From NCBI RefSeq assembly GCF_028858725.1, contig NC_084769.1:10603501-10667500 (forward strand): a stretch of 64,000 nt of DNA, written 5' to 3'. Source of the stretch: Colius striatus (Eukaryota > Chordata > Aves > Coliiformes > Coliidae). Under the pieces are notes generated by a model, which was not told the DNA's origin, did not search any database, and saw nothing but the letters and a program-made list of their open reading frames with translations. Of this stretch, positions 21,601 to 32,222 are shown one piece after another; within the stretch, counting starts at the first letter, position 1, and each line of letters opens with the position of its first letter. A program made the position numbers and the translations under genes.

Positions 21601-23625
21601 AGCAAACAGTATTGGGCAATTCCACTTTGGGGTGGCTGGACACGTGAGCCATCTTGTGGGATTGGTGGGATTTATTAGAAACTGAGGGAAGCAAAAAAGA
21701 AAATGTATTTTGGCTTGGAGAGCTTTCTGAATACCACAGCTGTCACCCAAAAAGGGCTGTGCAGTCTTCCAAGCTGTCAAAGCTGCTTAGAGATAAGACA
21801 AGTTGGTGTTGCATAGATATAACACATCTGAGTGTCGCAGTAATGGACTCAGAAGTATACAAGTTGGTAGAATGGAACAAAAGAGAGAATCTGATTTATT
21901 TTTTCCCCCTACCCTCAAGTGTATGAAGTATTGTCAGACTCATATAACCAATCTATAAGTTAGCCATCGTTCAGCTGCTCATTTAAAGTGCAGATAACGT
22001 TGATCCAGTCTGGGCATGAGTCTTGTCTTCATTGTTTATTGAATAAGCTCACATTTCTTCTCAAACTGTCATATCTGTGAACATTTAACCCAGCTTGCTT
22101 GTGTTATTCTGGAACAGAGAATTGACATGGAGCTGGGCTGCAGTGGTCATTGAGCTTTCATTCCCACCTGTGGCTACTGGATTTTTGGTTAGTCCCAGTG
22201 CACATACATTTATTATTCTAGATCTGATGCTCTTAATGCTTCTTAGAACTGGTTAATCTCTCACAACCATCCTGCCATCCAGTGCAGTTTTAGAGCAACC
22301 CCTTGCTACCTCAAGAATACCTGAAGACATATGGAGGTGTTCTCAGAATCATTCAATATCCCTTGCAATGGAAAGCATTTTATTGTTATGCAGAAGAGTT
22401 CAAAGCCCTGGTGTTCTGGAATATCACATGATCTCTCTACACAGTCAGTTCTAAGCCAGGAGCTTGTTCTGTTTGCAAACCCAAATTGCCTTAGACAGTT
22501 GCTTCCACTGCCTGGAAAGAAAGAAACTGACATGATTTGCCTAACACAGCCAAGATGACACTTTGTTTGTCTCCACCAAAGTGTGCAAGGCACTTGACTT
22601 GTGCTGCCTTCCCCAAAAGGCTGAGGAAGTGGTATATTGTTTCCTCCAAACAAACACTGCAAACTTGAGTAAGTTTTGAGTTGGAAAATGAGCTCACAGA
22701 TTTAATGTAGTTGGTATTTTAAAATCTGAGGTTCTAGTTGCATTGATGTATGGTTTTACTTGAAGGAAAAAAACATACCTGTGACAGCTGAGAAACTAAG
22801 TTTTCCTCAAGCTTATGAAGTATTGAAACAAAACCCCAAATTTTTCTAGTGGTGCTAAAAGGGCTGAAGGTTTCTTTTCTGTGTTGATGGTATATTTCAA
22901 AGCATCCATTTGTCACAGGGAACCAATGTAAATAGTTTGAGGTATGTCCAAAGCCAGCCTATCTGTTGCCAGAGATCCCTGAAAATGGCTGAATCCAAAG
23001 CAGAATGAGCAAGCACCCAGTGCTGAGACTCTGCAATGTGATGCTGAGGTAGGTCCAGAAACTGATCTCAAGTGAATAAAATAACTATTTCCAGGATACA
23101 AAGGGAGTTTCTTTAATCCCATCCTACTATGTAAAGTCCCCTTTCTTTAAAGTTAATTGGGATTGGGGGTAAAGTCACTGTAATGAACTGGCATATTATG
23201 AGTGTGTTTCTAACCCAGCTCTGAGTGCCTGAGCAGGTGTGGTTTGACTTGGGAGTCCTGGAAGATCCCATACCCCAGCAGTGGGTATTTTTGCCATGTC
23301 CAGCAGTGAGTGGGAAAGCCTAGGGCTGCAGGGATCATGATCTGCCCCAAAGGCACAGGAGAGGGACCAAGGCCCCAGTGAAACCATCTGCCCCAGGAGC
23401 TTTCTCCTCTTTCTATGTTTAATGACCCTCTTACATACTTGGATGAGGCTGTCCACTTGGTTGCAGCAATGGGAGGAAAATCACGGGTAAAAGCGGTTGT
23501 GATAAGGTGTTGGTCTGAGCTGTACAGGCCTTGGTACAAGCCAAAAGCCACTGTGCTTCATGTGCTGCCTGGGGCCTTACTCACTGAGGGCCACTGTGCC
23601 TCTGCTCCCAGAAGCTGCTGGTTGT

Positions 23626-24080
23626 GAGCACAGAATCAGAACTGGTTGGTTGGAGAAGACTTTTGAGATCATCAGGTCCAACCATTAACCTCACACTGCC
23701 AAGCCCATCACTAAACCACAGCCCTCAGCATATCAGCTACACATCTTTTCAGTATCTCCAGGGATAGGGACTCTACCACCTCCCTGGGCAGCCTGGGACA
23801 GGGTGTAACAACCCTATCAGGGAAAAAGTTCTTCCCAGTCTCCAATCTAAACCTCCCCTAGTGCAACTTGAGCCTCTTTCCTCTTGTCCTATCAGTCATT
23901 ACTGGGGAGAACAGACCAACTCCTGCCTCACTACAACCTCCTTTCATGTAGTTGTAGAGAGTGATCATGTCTCCCCTCAGCCTCCTCTTCAGCTTACCAA
24001 CAGCTTACTGACTTTTTGCCCTACACTGGAAGCTCTGTTTCAGCACAGCCAGGCTGAAGCCCGCCTGAGCTGAACACAAC
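23626..24080 (-). repeat. CR1 LINE fragment (diverged subfamily), antisense
   Basis: It starts with CACAGAATCAGAACTGGTTGG, the reverse complement of a CR1 3' end, and continues GATCATCAGGTCCAACCATTAACC ... CTCCCTGGGCAGCCTG ... TCCTCTTGTCCTATC. The wording differs from the young copies nearby, so it belongs to another CR1 subfamily, the same type as the copy at 60,656. Confidence 0.88.
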
Positions 24081-25013
24081 TTCTTCCACTTGGGTTTTCA
24101 GTCTACAGACAGAGGAAAAATAAACCCAACCCCAAACATGTAAAAGAACAGTGACACAAGACAGCCTCTGCCTTCTTCCTCAGAAAATGTTCTATGTGCT
24201 CACTTTTTAAGGAAGATACAAAGAAAAAACATTTTGCCCCTCAAACAGCCCTTGGGTATCTCCTCAAGTCTCAGTCTGCAAAAATACTGAAGATCTATTT
24301 GTCTCCGAGATCAGGTCAACTTCTGTCTGGAAAGACAACTTGAAATAGGGACCTGACAAAAATGAATGTTTACTTGTCTAGCCAGATCAGTTGCCATGGC
24401 AAGAATTTAAAGATATGCTCAGAAAGAATTGTATTCAACAGATATTTGTGTTTACAGGGGTAAACAACATCAAGATTAGATGAACCTGAGCTGCTGCTGT
24501 CCCAGTCACTTGTGTTCTGCTTTAACTCAAAGTGAAATACTTTTCTGGGTAAATGTTCCCTAAGCCCCTGGTGACTCCTAGGCTTCAGTCCTGTACCTTC
24601 TGTGGGCTTCTTGCAGGAGAAAAGCTGAAACAGTCCTCGGTGTTAAACTTTTCATGGTTTTAAATGAACCAGAAGAAACTATTTCTGTGTTTTACAACAG
24701 TCTCTGGTAATTTCCATTATTTATGAACACATTTCCCTGAAAACTTTCTCTCCAGGGATAGGATGTGAAATACTCACTGAAACAATAGAGAAAAGGGACT
24801 TTCTAAACAAAAATAATGAAACTGGCAATATCCCAAGAACTCTACATTAACACAGATGAGGCAAAAATACATCTGAAGTGCTTTAAAGGTCATTTACTGT
24901 GTTGTTATGATGTAGGTAATGTAAAAAAAGAGAAATTATTGGGTTTAAGGCACTGATCTTTTCACTGTAAAACACTCTTTTCACATATGATTGTCCAAAA
25001 TAATAATCTTCAG

Positions 25014-25172
25014 GCCCAGAGGGGTTGTGGAGTCTCCTTCCTTGGAGGTCTTCAAGACCCGCCTGGACATGTTCCTATGTGACCTGATCTAGGTGAAGCT
25101 GCTTCTGCAGGGGGGTTGGACTAGATAATCTCTAAAGGTCCCTTCCAATCCTACCATTCTGTGATTCTATGA
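25014..25172 (+). repeat. CR1 3' fragment, left arm of an inverted pair
   Basis: It is a sense CR1 tail from GGGGTTGTGGAGTCTCCTTC to CCATTCTGTGATTCTATGA. Its sequence is mirrored by the antisense copy at 25,380. Confidence 0.92.
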
Positions 25173-25379
25173 ATTTTCCACAACGTTTCTTCAAGCAATT
25201 CTGTTTGGTTTGTCTTTTTTTAACCTTTAAAGGATGGGGGATATATTTTGGCTGGTTTTGTTACAAGACAATGAAAATAAACTCATTTTTCCAACTGAAA
25301 AGGGGCGCAGTTGTAGCTGGCTTCCTTAACCCAGACCTCTTTACCAGAAGGTATCTCCAGCAGAAACAGAGCTCCCATA

Positions 25380-25650
25380 ACCTAGAATGGTAGGGGCTGG
25401 AAGGGACCTTTAGAGATCATCCAGTCCAACCCCCCTGCAGAAGCAGGTCAACCTAGGTCAGGTCACATAGGAACATGTCCAGGCAGGTCTTGAAGACCTC
25501 CAAGGAAGGAGACTCCACAACCCCTCTGGGCAGCCTGTGCCAGGGCTCCCTCACCCTCAAAGTAAAACAGTTTTTTTCTTTTATTTAAGTGGAGCTTTCT
25601 GTGTTCCAGCTTCATCCCATTACCCCTTGTCCTGTTGCTAACTGTCCTAT
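25380..25650 (-). repeat. CR1 3' fragment, right arm of an inverted pair
   Basis: It is an antisense CR1 tail starting CCTAGAATGGTAGGGGCTGG and running past GGGCAGCCTGTGCCAGGGCTC to CATTACCCCTTGTCCTG. It is longer at its 5' side than the left arm. Confidence 0.92.
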
Positions 25651-27689
25651 TTACACAATGGTTACAATCACCCTCCCCTCGGTGACCTCAGGGAAGAGTG
25701 AATCTGAAAGTAGCAGTTCAGTGCTGCTATTAATGATACAGGTCACCTTTCATTCTGGTTCATATTTTTATATTTGAGAAAACAAAATGAAGTGCAAAAC
25801 ATTGAAGCAATTGTGTACTTGCAGCAAAAGCATCATCCCCAACCCACCCTTTTCCTCAAGGAACCAGCTTGGCTGATAAGGGCATGTCTAAAGGATGCAA
25901 GTATGACAGGCAGCAGTTTTGGTTTCAAAAGTAAGCACTTAAAGTTCCTCATTTGGCAAAGCTTTTCATGCACGTGATTTTTGTGCACGTGAGCCTTCCC
26001 ATGGGCTTATACAGAAAAAACCCCTTCTCTTGGTCAGTAGGATACAATTCAAACAGACTCTAAATGTTTTTATATATTAATTTCTAAAATAAAATCACCA
26101 TTAAAAATCTTTTTTCAAAGATGCTGCATTTGTGAGGATGACCCACAGCTTTCAAAGGCAGATCTATGCTTAATAATTTTGCTAATTGGGGGCCAAATTG
26201 TGTCATGCTGTGCAGGATTGAGCCCACATTGCAGAAAGCACAAGTCATGTGAAGGTTTTTGCCAGATAAGAGTTGGTGTATTTTGTCTGGCCAGAGCCTG
26301 CACTTGCTTAGCACGGTTACGTGCAAGCAACGTTCGTTCAGTCCATGTAGCATGTGAAACAAGACCTGCTTATTCTTTTTGAGCCAAAGATATAGAAATA
26401 TTGTTAAATCTGGAACTTAGAAGTGGAAAAGTGTAGCAGCAAATGCATGTAACCAGTCCAAACTCTGCTATAGGGAAATGCTGTTTAACCTGTGGAATAA
26501 ATAGCCCCGGGTGTTCATAGAGCTATTCTGTCATCTGATGACCCTCAAATGAAAGGCATGTGGCAAGCATCAGGTCTGCTGGCTTGGATAACGTCTTCAG
26601 AAAACAAGAAATGTTGCAGACCACAAACCCACAAAAGAAGTTTTAACAACAGACCTTGCAAAAATGTGCTGTGTTGCAAAAGTGGAAAATCCCAGTCCAG
26701 TGTTTGATAGAAATATAATCTAATCATGTAGAAGGCTTTGAAGAGAAACAATGAAACAAAAGATTCTGCAGGAGGAGAGAAAGGTCAAAATTTAGCACTA
26801 AAATGCAAAGCATGAAAACTAAGGTAAAGGTATTGTTGAAAATACTCCCTCTTGGTAGAAACAGTGTTCCAGAAAACACCCTCAACCAAAGCATAGCAGG
26901 TAGATATGCCTTTAAAGCTGTGTAAAGATTAATGACACAGTTTCTACAGACAACTGATTTGTTCAGAAATGGCAAGTGGAAGAAAGGTAAAGTTACAGTA
27001 ACTCCCACCAGCCCATGGTGGAGAAGGAGATCCCTCAGCTCCTCTCGGCTGGAAAAGGAATGGTGGAATTCTGCCCCTGGCTGCCTAGAAGGGGGGCCCA
27101 GGAACAACAACCTGTGGGTCTGTCCACGGAAGCCTGTGGAGTCCCTGCAAATTGCTCTGCTGGAGTCAAAACCAGAATTTGGCGGTGAAACCAGAGTTTC
27201 TGATGACACAGCAAAACCCAACTTCCTTGGGTTTTGGAGCCCTACAAAAAAAAGTAAAGCAATCAGTAATTCATTAGAGGACAGCAAAACGGCAGTGGGA
27301 AAAAGAGCAAGGGCATAAAACTTTATGAGCAGAGACGTTTCTGCTGATGGTACAGGTTCTGCTCACGGTACATAGGGTTCAGTACGCTGGTACCAGATAA
27401 GAGCACATACAGGGCCCAAGGTGAGAGGCCGGGCATGGAGGAGAGCCCGTGTCCCAGTGGCTTCGGAAACACAAACAGCGGGAGCAGATACCACAGGGCA
27501 GCTGCAGGGGAAGGGCAGGACGGGCGTTACCGTACCCGCGGGCGTTTCTGTGGGTGGGCATCACCGCAACGTGCAGCGGTGCGGGGTGTGTGGGGAGATG
27601 TCCTTTGCAACAGCCTCTCAAAGGGATGCGGGATCATTCCCCATCCCATGACGACCTGACATCGGGCCACAAACAAACCTCGAGAAACA

Positions 27690-28720
27690 AACCGAGCTCT
27701 CGGAGAGCCAGTGGTGGCCGGGCGCACGGGAAGCGAGAACCCGCGGTGCGCCGGGAGGAGCCGCTGCCGCCCGAGACGCCTCTCCGGGACGGTCGTGCTC
27801 TACCCGGGCATGGCCAAGGCTGTGCCCTGGGCTGGGGCAGCGCTGCCTTTCACCGCTACGCCGAGCCGGCGGTGGGAGCGGAGCAGCTGCGCCCCGCTCG
27901 GCTCGGCACGGCTCGGCTCGGCTCGACTCGGCTCGGCCCGGTCCAGCTCCGCTCCGCCAGTCTGGCCGTGCCGCTGAGTCAGCCGCGGGGGGGCCCGGAG
28001 GCGCCCGGCCCCGGGCGTGGCGGGTGGGGGCGGGCGCGCTGCCCGCCGCCCTCCGGGGGATAAAAGGCCGCGGCCGGAGCCCGCCCGCGTCTGCAGCCTT
28101 CCCGCGCCGCCGGCAGCATGACCGCCATCGGGGCGCAGGTATGTGGCTCCCGCCGCCGGGCCGGGGTGCGGGGCAGGATCCGGGCCGAGGGCTATGCATC
28201 GCCCCGCCGGGAGGCTGTCGCTTCGGCTAGTCCCTGGCACTGGGTGGCCGAAGTCGCTCCGATCCTTCCCGGAGCTGGCCGGCCGGAGCCCCTCCACCGC
28301 CTGCTCCGCGGCTCTCCCGTCCCTACCAGCCGGGCTGCAGCCGCGCTTGCCGCCGCACCTGAGCACCGCCGCTTGCCCTGCAGAGTTGGAGGCGGCTGCG
28401 AGGTGCTTGGCTTGGCTTTAGGGTAAAATTATGGGACTTTTGGGAGGTTTGGAGGAGAGGGGCACACGTGGGGGCTGCAGCCGGAGATCCCCCGCCCCAG
28501 CGGAGCCGAGCCGTGCCGCGGGGGTGAGGAGCCGGGTCCGGACCGCTGCTGCTGGCAAGAGGAGGAGGAGGAGAGCCGGGTTGGCTGCAGCCCGGGAGGG
28601 CTGTGGGAAAAGGGGTGCGGTGCTGGTAGTTGTGTGCCCAGCGCCCTGCTCCTGCCGCCTCCCGGCCTCTGCTTCCATCCTCCCAGAGGCTGGGGCTTTC
28701 CCCTAGCCCTGCCACAGTAG
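27690..28720 (+). promoter_or_regulatory. TMEM37: TMEM37 CpG-island promoter with TATA-like box and AP-1 site
   Basis: The island is very rich in CpG. A TATA-like GATAAAAGG lies at 28059-28067, about 55 nt before the TMEM37 ATG and so at the expected distance from a start near 28,090. TGAGTCAGC at 27975-27983 is an AP-1/NRF2-type site. A tandem GCTCGGCT run lies at about 27,897-27,945. These are motif matches only. Confidence 0.75.
28118..28138 (+). CDS. TMEM37: TMEM37 exon 1 coding part (residues 1-7)
   Basis: It encodes MTAIGAQ and ends CAG/GTATGT in phase 0. Open frames that run on past 28,138 are intron read-through and not protein. Confidence 0.95.
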
Positions 28721-29595
28721 GAGGCTGTGCCACGGGGACTGCGGGGCAGGGATCCTGCTCAGCCCAGAGCCTTTGTGATCCTGAACCTGGGCCTTGACGT
28801 GGGAGCATTGTTTATGCAGCCCGGGAACTGGGCTTCACCCACCCTTCCTTTCTCCTGGGTACAGCCTGTAACAAATTTCTCGCCTTCCCCTGCAAGAAGG
28901 GGTCTGATGTACCCAAGCAAATATTTTCAAGTGCTGGAGTCCCACAGCTCTGTCTCCCTGGTTTTGTTTCACCCTTCATTAGTGGTTAACTCAGGGGCTT
29001 TTTGCTTCTACTCTCTTTTAAGGCCCAGAGGCTACTGGCACACCGGAGACCTCAGAAATCCTTCTTTGAGACACTTATCAGGAGCCTAATCATCCTGTGC
29101 GTGGCCATAGCAGTGGTCCTGTCGTCTATCTCTGTCTGCGATGGCCGCTGGCTCTTTGCGAGGGGGCAGCTCTTTGGACTGTGGCACCTCTGCAGCGTTG
29201 GCAACGGCAGCGTCCTCAAGTGCGTCACGGACCTCAGCCTGGCCAAGGTGGAAGGGCTGAGTGTTGGGATGATTCCCATCAGAAGCATGGTGTCCTTTGC
29301 TGTCGTGGTGGCCATATTCGGCCTGGAGCTGCTGATGGTGTCCCAAGTCTGTGAGGATGCCAACGCAAGGCGGAAGTGGTCGATGGGCTCCCTTCTCATC
29401 CTCAGCTCCTTCTTGCTGTCGGCCACCGGGGTTCTGAGCTTCTCCATCCTCCTGAAGGATCAACTCAGCTTCATGGGCTTCACACTGACGTACTGGTGTG
29501 AATTCGTTGCCGCCTTTCTCTTCTTCCTGAACGGGATCAGTGGACTTCACATCAACAGCCTCACGCACCCCAGGAGTGGGGTAGGCAAAATCTAG
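28118..29595 (+). CDS. TMEM37: TMEM37, voltage-gated calcium channel gamma-like four-pass protein, complete, 2 exons
   Basis: TMEM37 is a claudin/PMP22-superfamily membrane protein related to calcium-channel gamma subunits; its physiological partner is poorly defined. The joined CDS is 28118-28138 and 29023-29595 (594 nt, 197 aa). The protein starts MTAIGAQ/AQRLL and has four hydrophobic spans at roughly residues 25-45, 92-115, 128-151 and 158-184. The first extracellular loop has the family GLWHLC motif (59-64) and an N-glycosylation sequon at Asn68. VVAIFGLELLMVSQ, WCEF and SGLHINSLTHP match the mammalian protein. The human protein is about 190 aa from memory, and this one has a slightly different C-terminal tail (RSGVGKI). 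The start is the ATG 50 nt after the TATA-like box. SCTR ends convergently about 6.9 kb downstream. Confidence 0.97.
29023..29595 (+). CDS. TMEM37: TMEM37 exon 2 (residues 8-197 and stop)
   Basis: It follows the acceptor CTCTTTTAAG, starts AQRLLAHRRPQKSFFETLIR, and runs open for 190 codons to TAG at 29593-29595. It carries all four membrane segments. Confidence 0.97.
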   Translation, partial: AQRLLAHRRPQKSFFETLIRSLIILCVAIAVVLSSISVCDGRWLFARGQLFGLWHLCSVGNGSVLKCVTDLSLAKVEGLSVGMIPIRSMVSFAVVVAIFGLELLMVSQVCEDANARRKWSMGSLLILSSFLLSATGVLSFSILLKDQLSFMGFTLTYWCEFVAAFLFFLNGISGLHINSLTHPRSGVGKI

Positions 29596-32222
29596 GTGCA
29601 AAGGGTGCACCTCCGCCTTTGTGTAATCAGCTTTGCCAATTAGACTGGAAAAAAAGGGAGTGGAATGAAGTTTGAAAAGGACACCGTGTCTTAAATCGTG
29701 TGCAAGGAGGGCAAGGGTGCGTCAGCCCTGGTGCCTGTAGAAGACATAACCACCCACCAGTCAGCACAGAGGCTGCGTGACATGAGAAGAGCAGAGATTG
29801 GGATTGAGGAAGAGGACATCCCATGAAACATGCAGAGGGGTGGCAGACTGCAGTCTACACATGTGGGTTATTTTGAGGCTTACACAAAGCCTGTGCTGTC
29901 ATGGTTTTGGTGTTGCTATGCTTTTCCTCATACTCTGGAGCCTGTGAAGAGTGTGACACAACTTTTGTTTGTCTCTGTCTCAGGGACAGATGATTTATGC
30001 CTGACCATGCTCTCTGACATGGAATATTGAGAATCTTCACTGTATCTCGCTCCTCCATCTCCTTCAGAAGAGAAGCCACACAGACCTTGATCTGGTCACC
30101 CATTTTGTTTTCTGCTAGCATGTTCCCTGTACCCTTCCTTTGAGTTTTTCTGGGACACTTCTGACAGAAGCACAGGGACATACAGCTGTCTTGGGGCCAA
30201 GAGCAGGTGCTGGGTGATGCAGGTATGCAGGGAAGGGTTGTGATGCCTTCCTCGGGCAGTAGTGGCCTCTGCCCACTGTCACTGCTTCTCTGCCACCTGT
30301 GTAGGGCACGTGCCAATTGACCACGCAAGCTGCTCCCTCACAGCCCTTGCACAATTCACTGTAATGGGGCATTGGTCTTCCTAGCTTCTTTTTTGTATCT
30401 TAGGGGCAAGAGGGACAAGCTCTGCACGGGCTGTAGGTGGATGTTGTGGCTGGGCAGACTATGCTGAGGCCACTGGACCTTCTGGGGCATGTTTGGTTGT
30501 CAGGATTTCCCCCTGGGACAGTGAGAAGTCAGCTCAAGCTCATCCTGTAGCTGAGAGTCTTGTCTACCATTTCTTCTGGGAGGAGAAAGCTCTAGATCCT
30601 TGTGGCCAGACCAAGTCCTTTTCTCCCCCCTGATTAACAATAGGCCTGGGAGGAGAAGTTGCCCAAGACTGCCAAAGCTGATGGGGGCAGCTCTAATCTG
30701 CCACAGAGACTTGGCCCAAATTATGTTAAGGCTGGTGGTCTTCCTGGTAATGCCTGAGTCAAGGTCTCCAAAATAGCTGCAGCTTTGAAGTACCCTGTGG
30801 TGTAAAAAAGAGAAATGACCTGAGCAGGAGACCTCAGGAGGTTGATAGCCCTACATGTGTGTCCTTCCTGCCCAAATATAGGACTTGGTTGCCCACAGAT
30901 AAAAATGTATTCAGAATGTTTCAGGTTTAATGTTTGTTTTGTATCCACTGGTAAAGCCACTTGTGTTTTTGTTTCACAGCAAATGTTTCTTGTATGTTTC
31001 ATCTCTGCAGCTTGTCCGATAGCTGTTGGGCAAGGTTCTCCTTTCTTGGGCTACAAGTTTGACACAATTTTTCACCTGAAAAGCACAACAGTACAAAGGC
31101 TGATAAGGCTGTGTAGGTGAGCCATGATGAGACAGTCTTAAGTCCTGCTTGAGCATACATCCATGCTTACCCAGAGTGCTCCTGTGGACTTGCTTGCCTT
31201 CATGAGGACTGTCTCCATTCCCTCTCAGATTTCTGTAACTCTAGCACCTAAGCCTGTTTTGTGATGCTGTCTCAAACCAGGCTTGCTCTGGACAGTGTCA
31301 GTTGTGCTTTTGCACATGAATGTGACCATCTTTCTGCCAACATAATGCACAGAGCTGCCCAGCCAACTCTTGAAGTTCTTGCAATGCCCAGAGTTTGGTT
31401 TCTTGACCAACTCTCAAGGACTCATGCCCTTAAGCTGCCTCTGGAAAACTCCACTGTGACTGTGTCTCTCTTGGTGAAGGTGCTTTTAATTTGCTGAATT
31501 GCACTGTTGAAAACATGCTAGTGGACTGATCTTGTAGATGCTTCTGCAAACACTACCGTTGGCTTTAGCAGAGCCACTTATCACAGAGAGAATCTGCAAG
31601 GTTTATTCCCAAACTGTTGCACTTTGGTGTTAGTGCCTTAATTAACCCAAAAAATCAATTGTGGTGCCTAGGGGTGCCCATGCCAGGTGTGCAGTTCTCC
31701 TATATGAAGTCAAGGGTGTCCATGGCTTGACTAGAAATTCAGAGTGCCTTTTTGGTGATGGCAGAAACTGGAAATCAATTCTGCAGGTACTCTTTGTTAG
31801 TGGGAGGCTGTGCCCCTAACCCTTTCACTGGGGGAAGGCAGCTGTAGCCAGCTGGAGCCCCAGGCTGGTGCCTCTTGCTCAGATTAGAGGGAGGCAGTGG
31901 GGAAATGGCCACTGAGTTCACTCAAGACTTGGTGCAGTTGTGAATGAAGTTGTGAAGTTTTAGATTGCCCTCTGCTAGCTGAAGAAGAGGCCTTTTGGGG
32001 ACAGGGAATCCTCTAGGGAAAACACAGTAACTATATTTGGTTTTCCAGCTGGCTTTGTATAGTACTGCTTGACTTATACTGGAAGAAGATGTGTTTTGAT
32101 GGCTACATATTACAAAATGGGGCTGACTGTCCAGGAGACACAGGACAGCCTCTGCAGCAGTGGGTAACTTTTCTGAAGCCTGGAGAAGTGTTAAGCAACG
32201 TTTCTGAAGTTTGTTAAATAAA
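29596..32222 (+). other. TMEM37: Probable long 3' UTR of TMEM37
   Basis: I saw no AATAAA or ATTAAA between the stop codon and the signal at 32,217, so the 3' UTR could be about 2.6 kb. This rests only on the absence of an earlier signal; a non-canonical signal would shorten it. Confidence 0.35.
32217..32222 (+). terminator. TMEM37: Candidate TMEM37 polyadenylation signal (AATAAA)
   Basis: TTAAATAAATTTC contains the first canonical plus-strand signal after the TMEM37 stop. Confidence 0.4.

Larger units (their letters stand above)
18110..27690. other. Intergenic DNA between DBI and TMEM37
   Basis: There is no recognisable exon on either strand. The segment is mostly AT-rich and carries four CR1 fragments. 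A small G+C-rich patch at about 20,880-21,080 has scattered CpGs but no gene signal. The open frames at 26,724-27,318 overlap on both strands and are discussed in the findings. Confidence 0.6.

Noticed and set aside
28118-28426. Open frame of 102 codons starting at the TMEM37 ATG
   Set aside because: It reads past the CAG/GTATGT donor into intron 1. Joining to 29,023 gives the TMEM37 protein instead.
29086-29610. 174-codon minus-strand frame over TMEM37 exon 2
   Set aside because: It is the antisense shadow of a real coding exon and has a composition typical of that.
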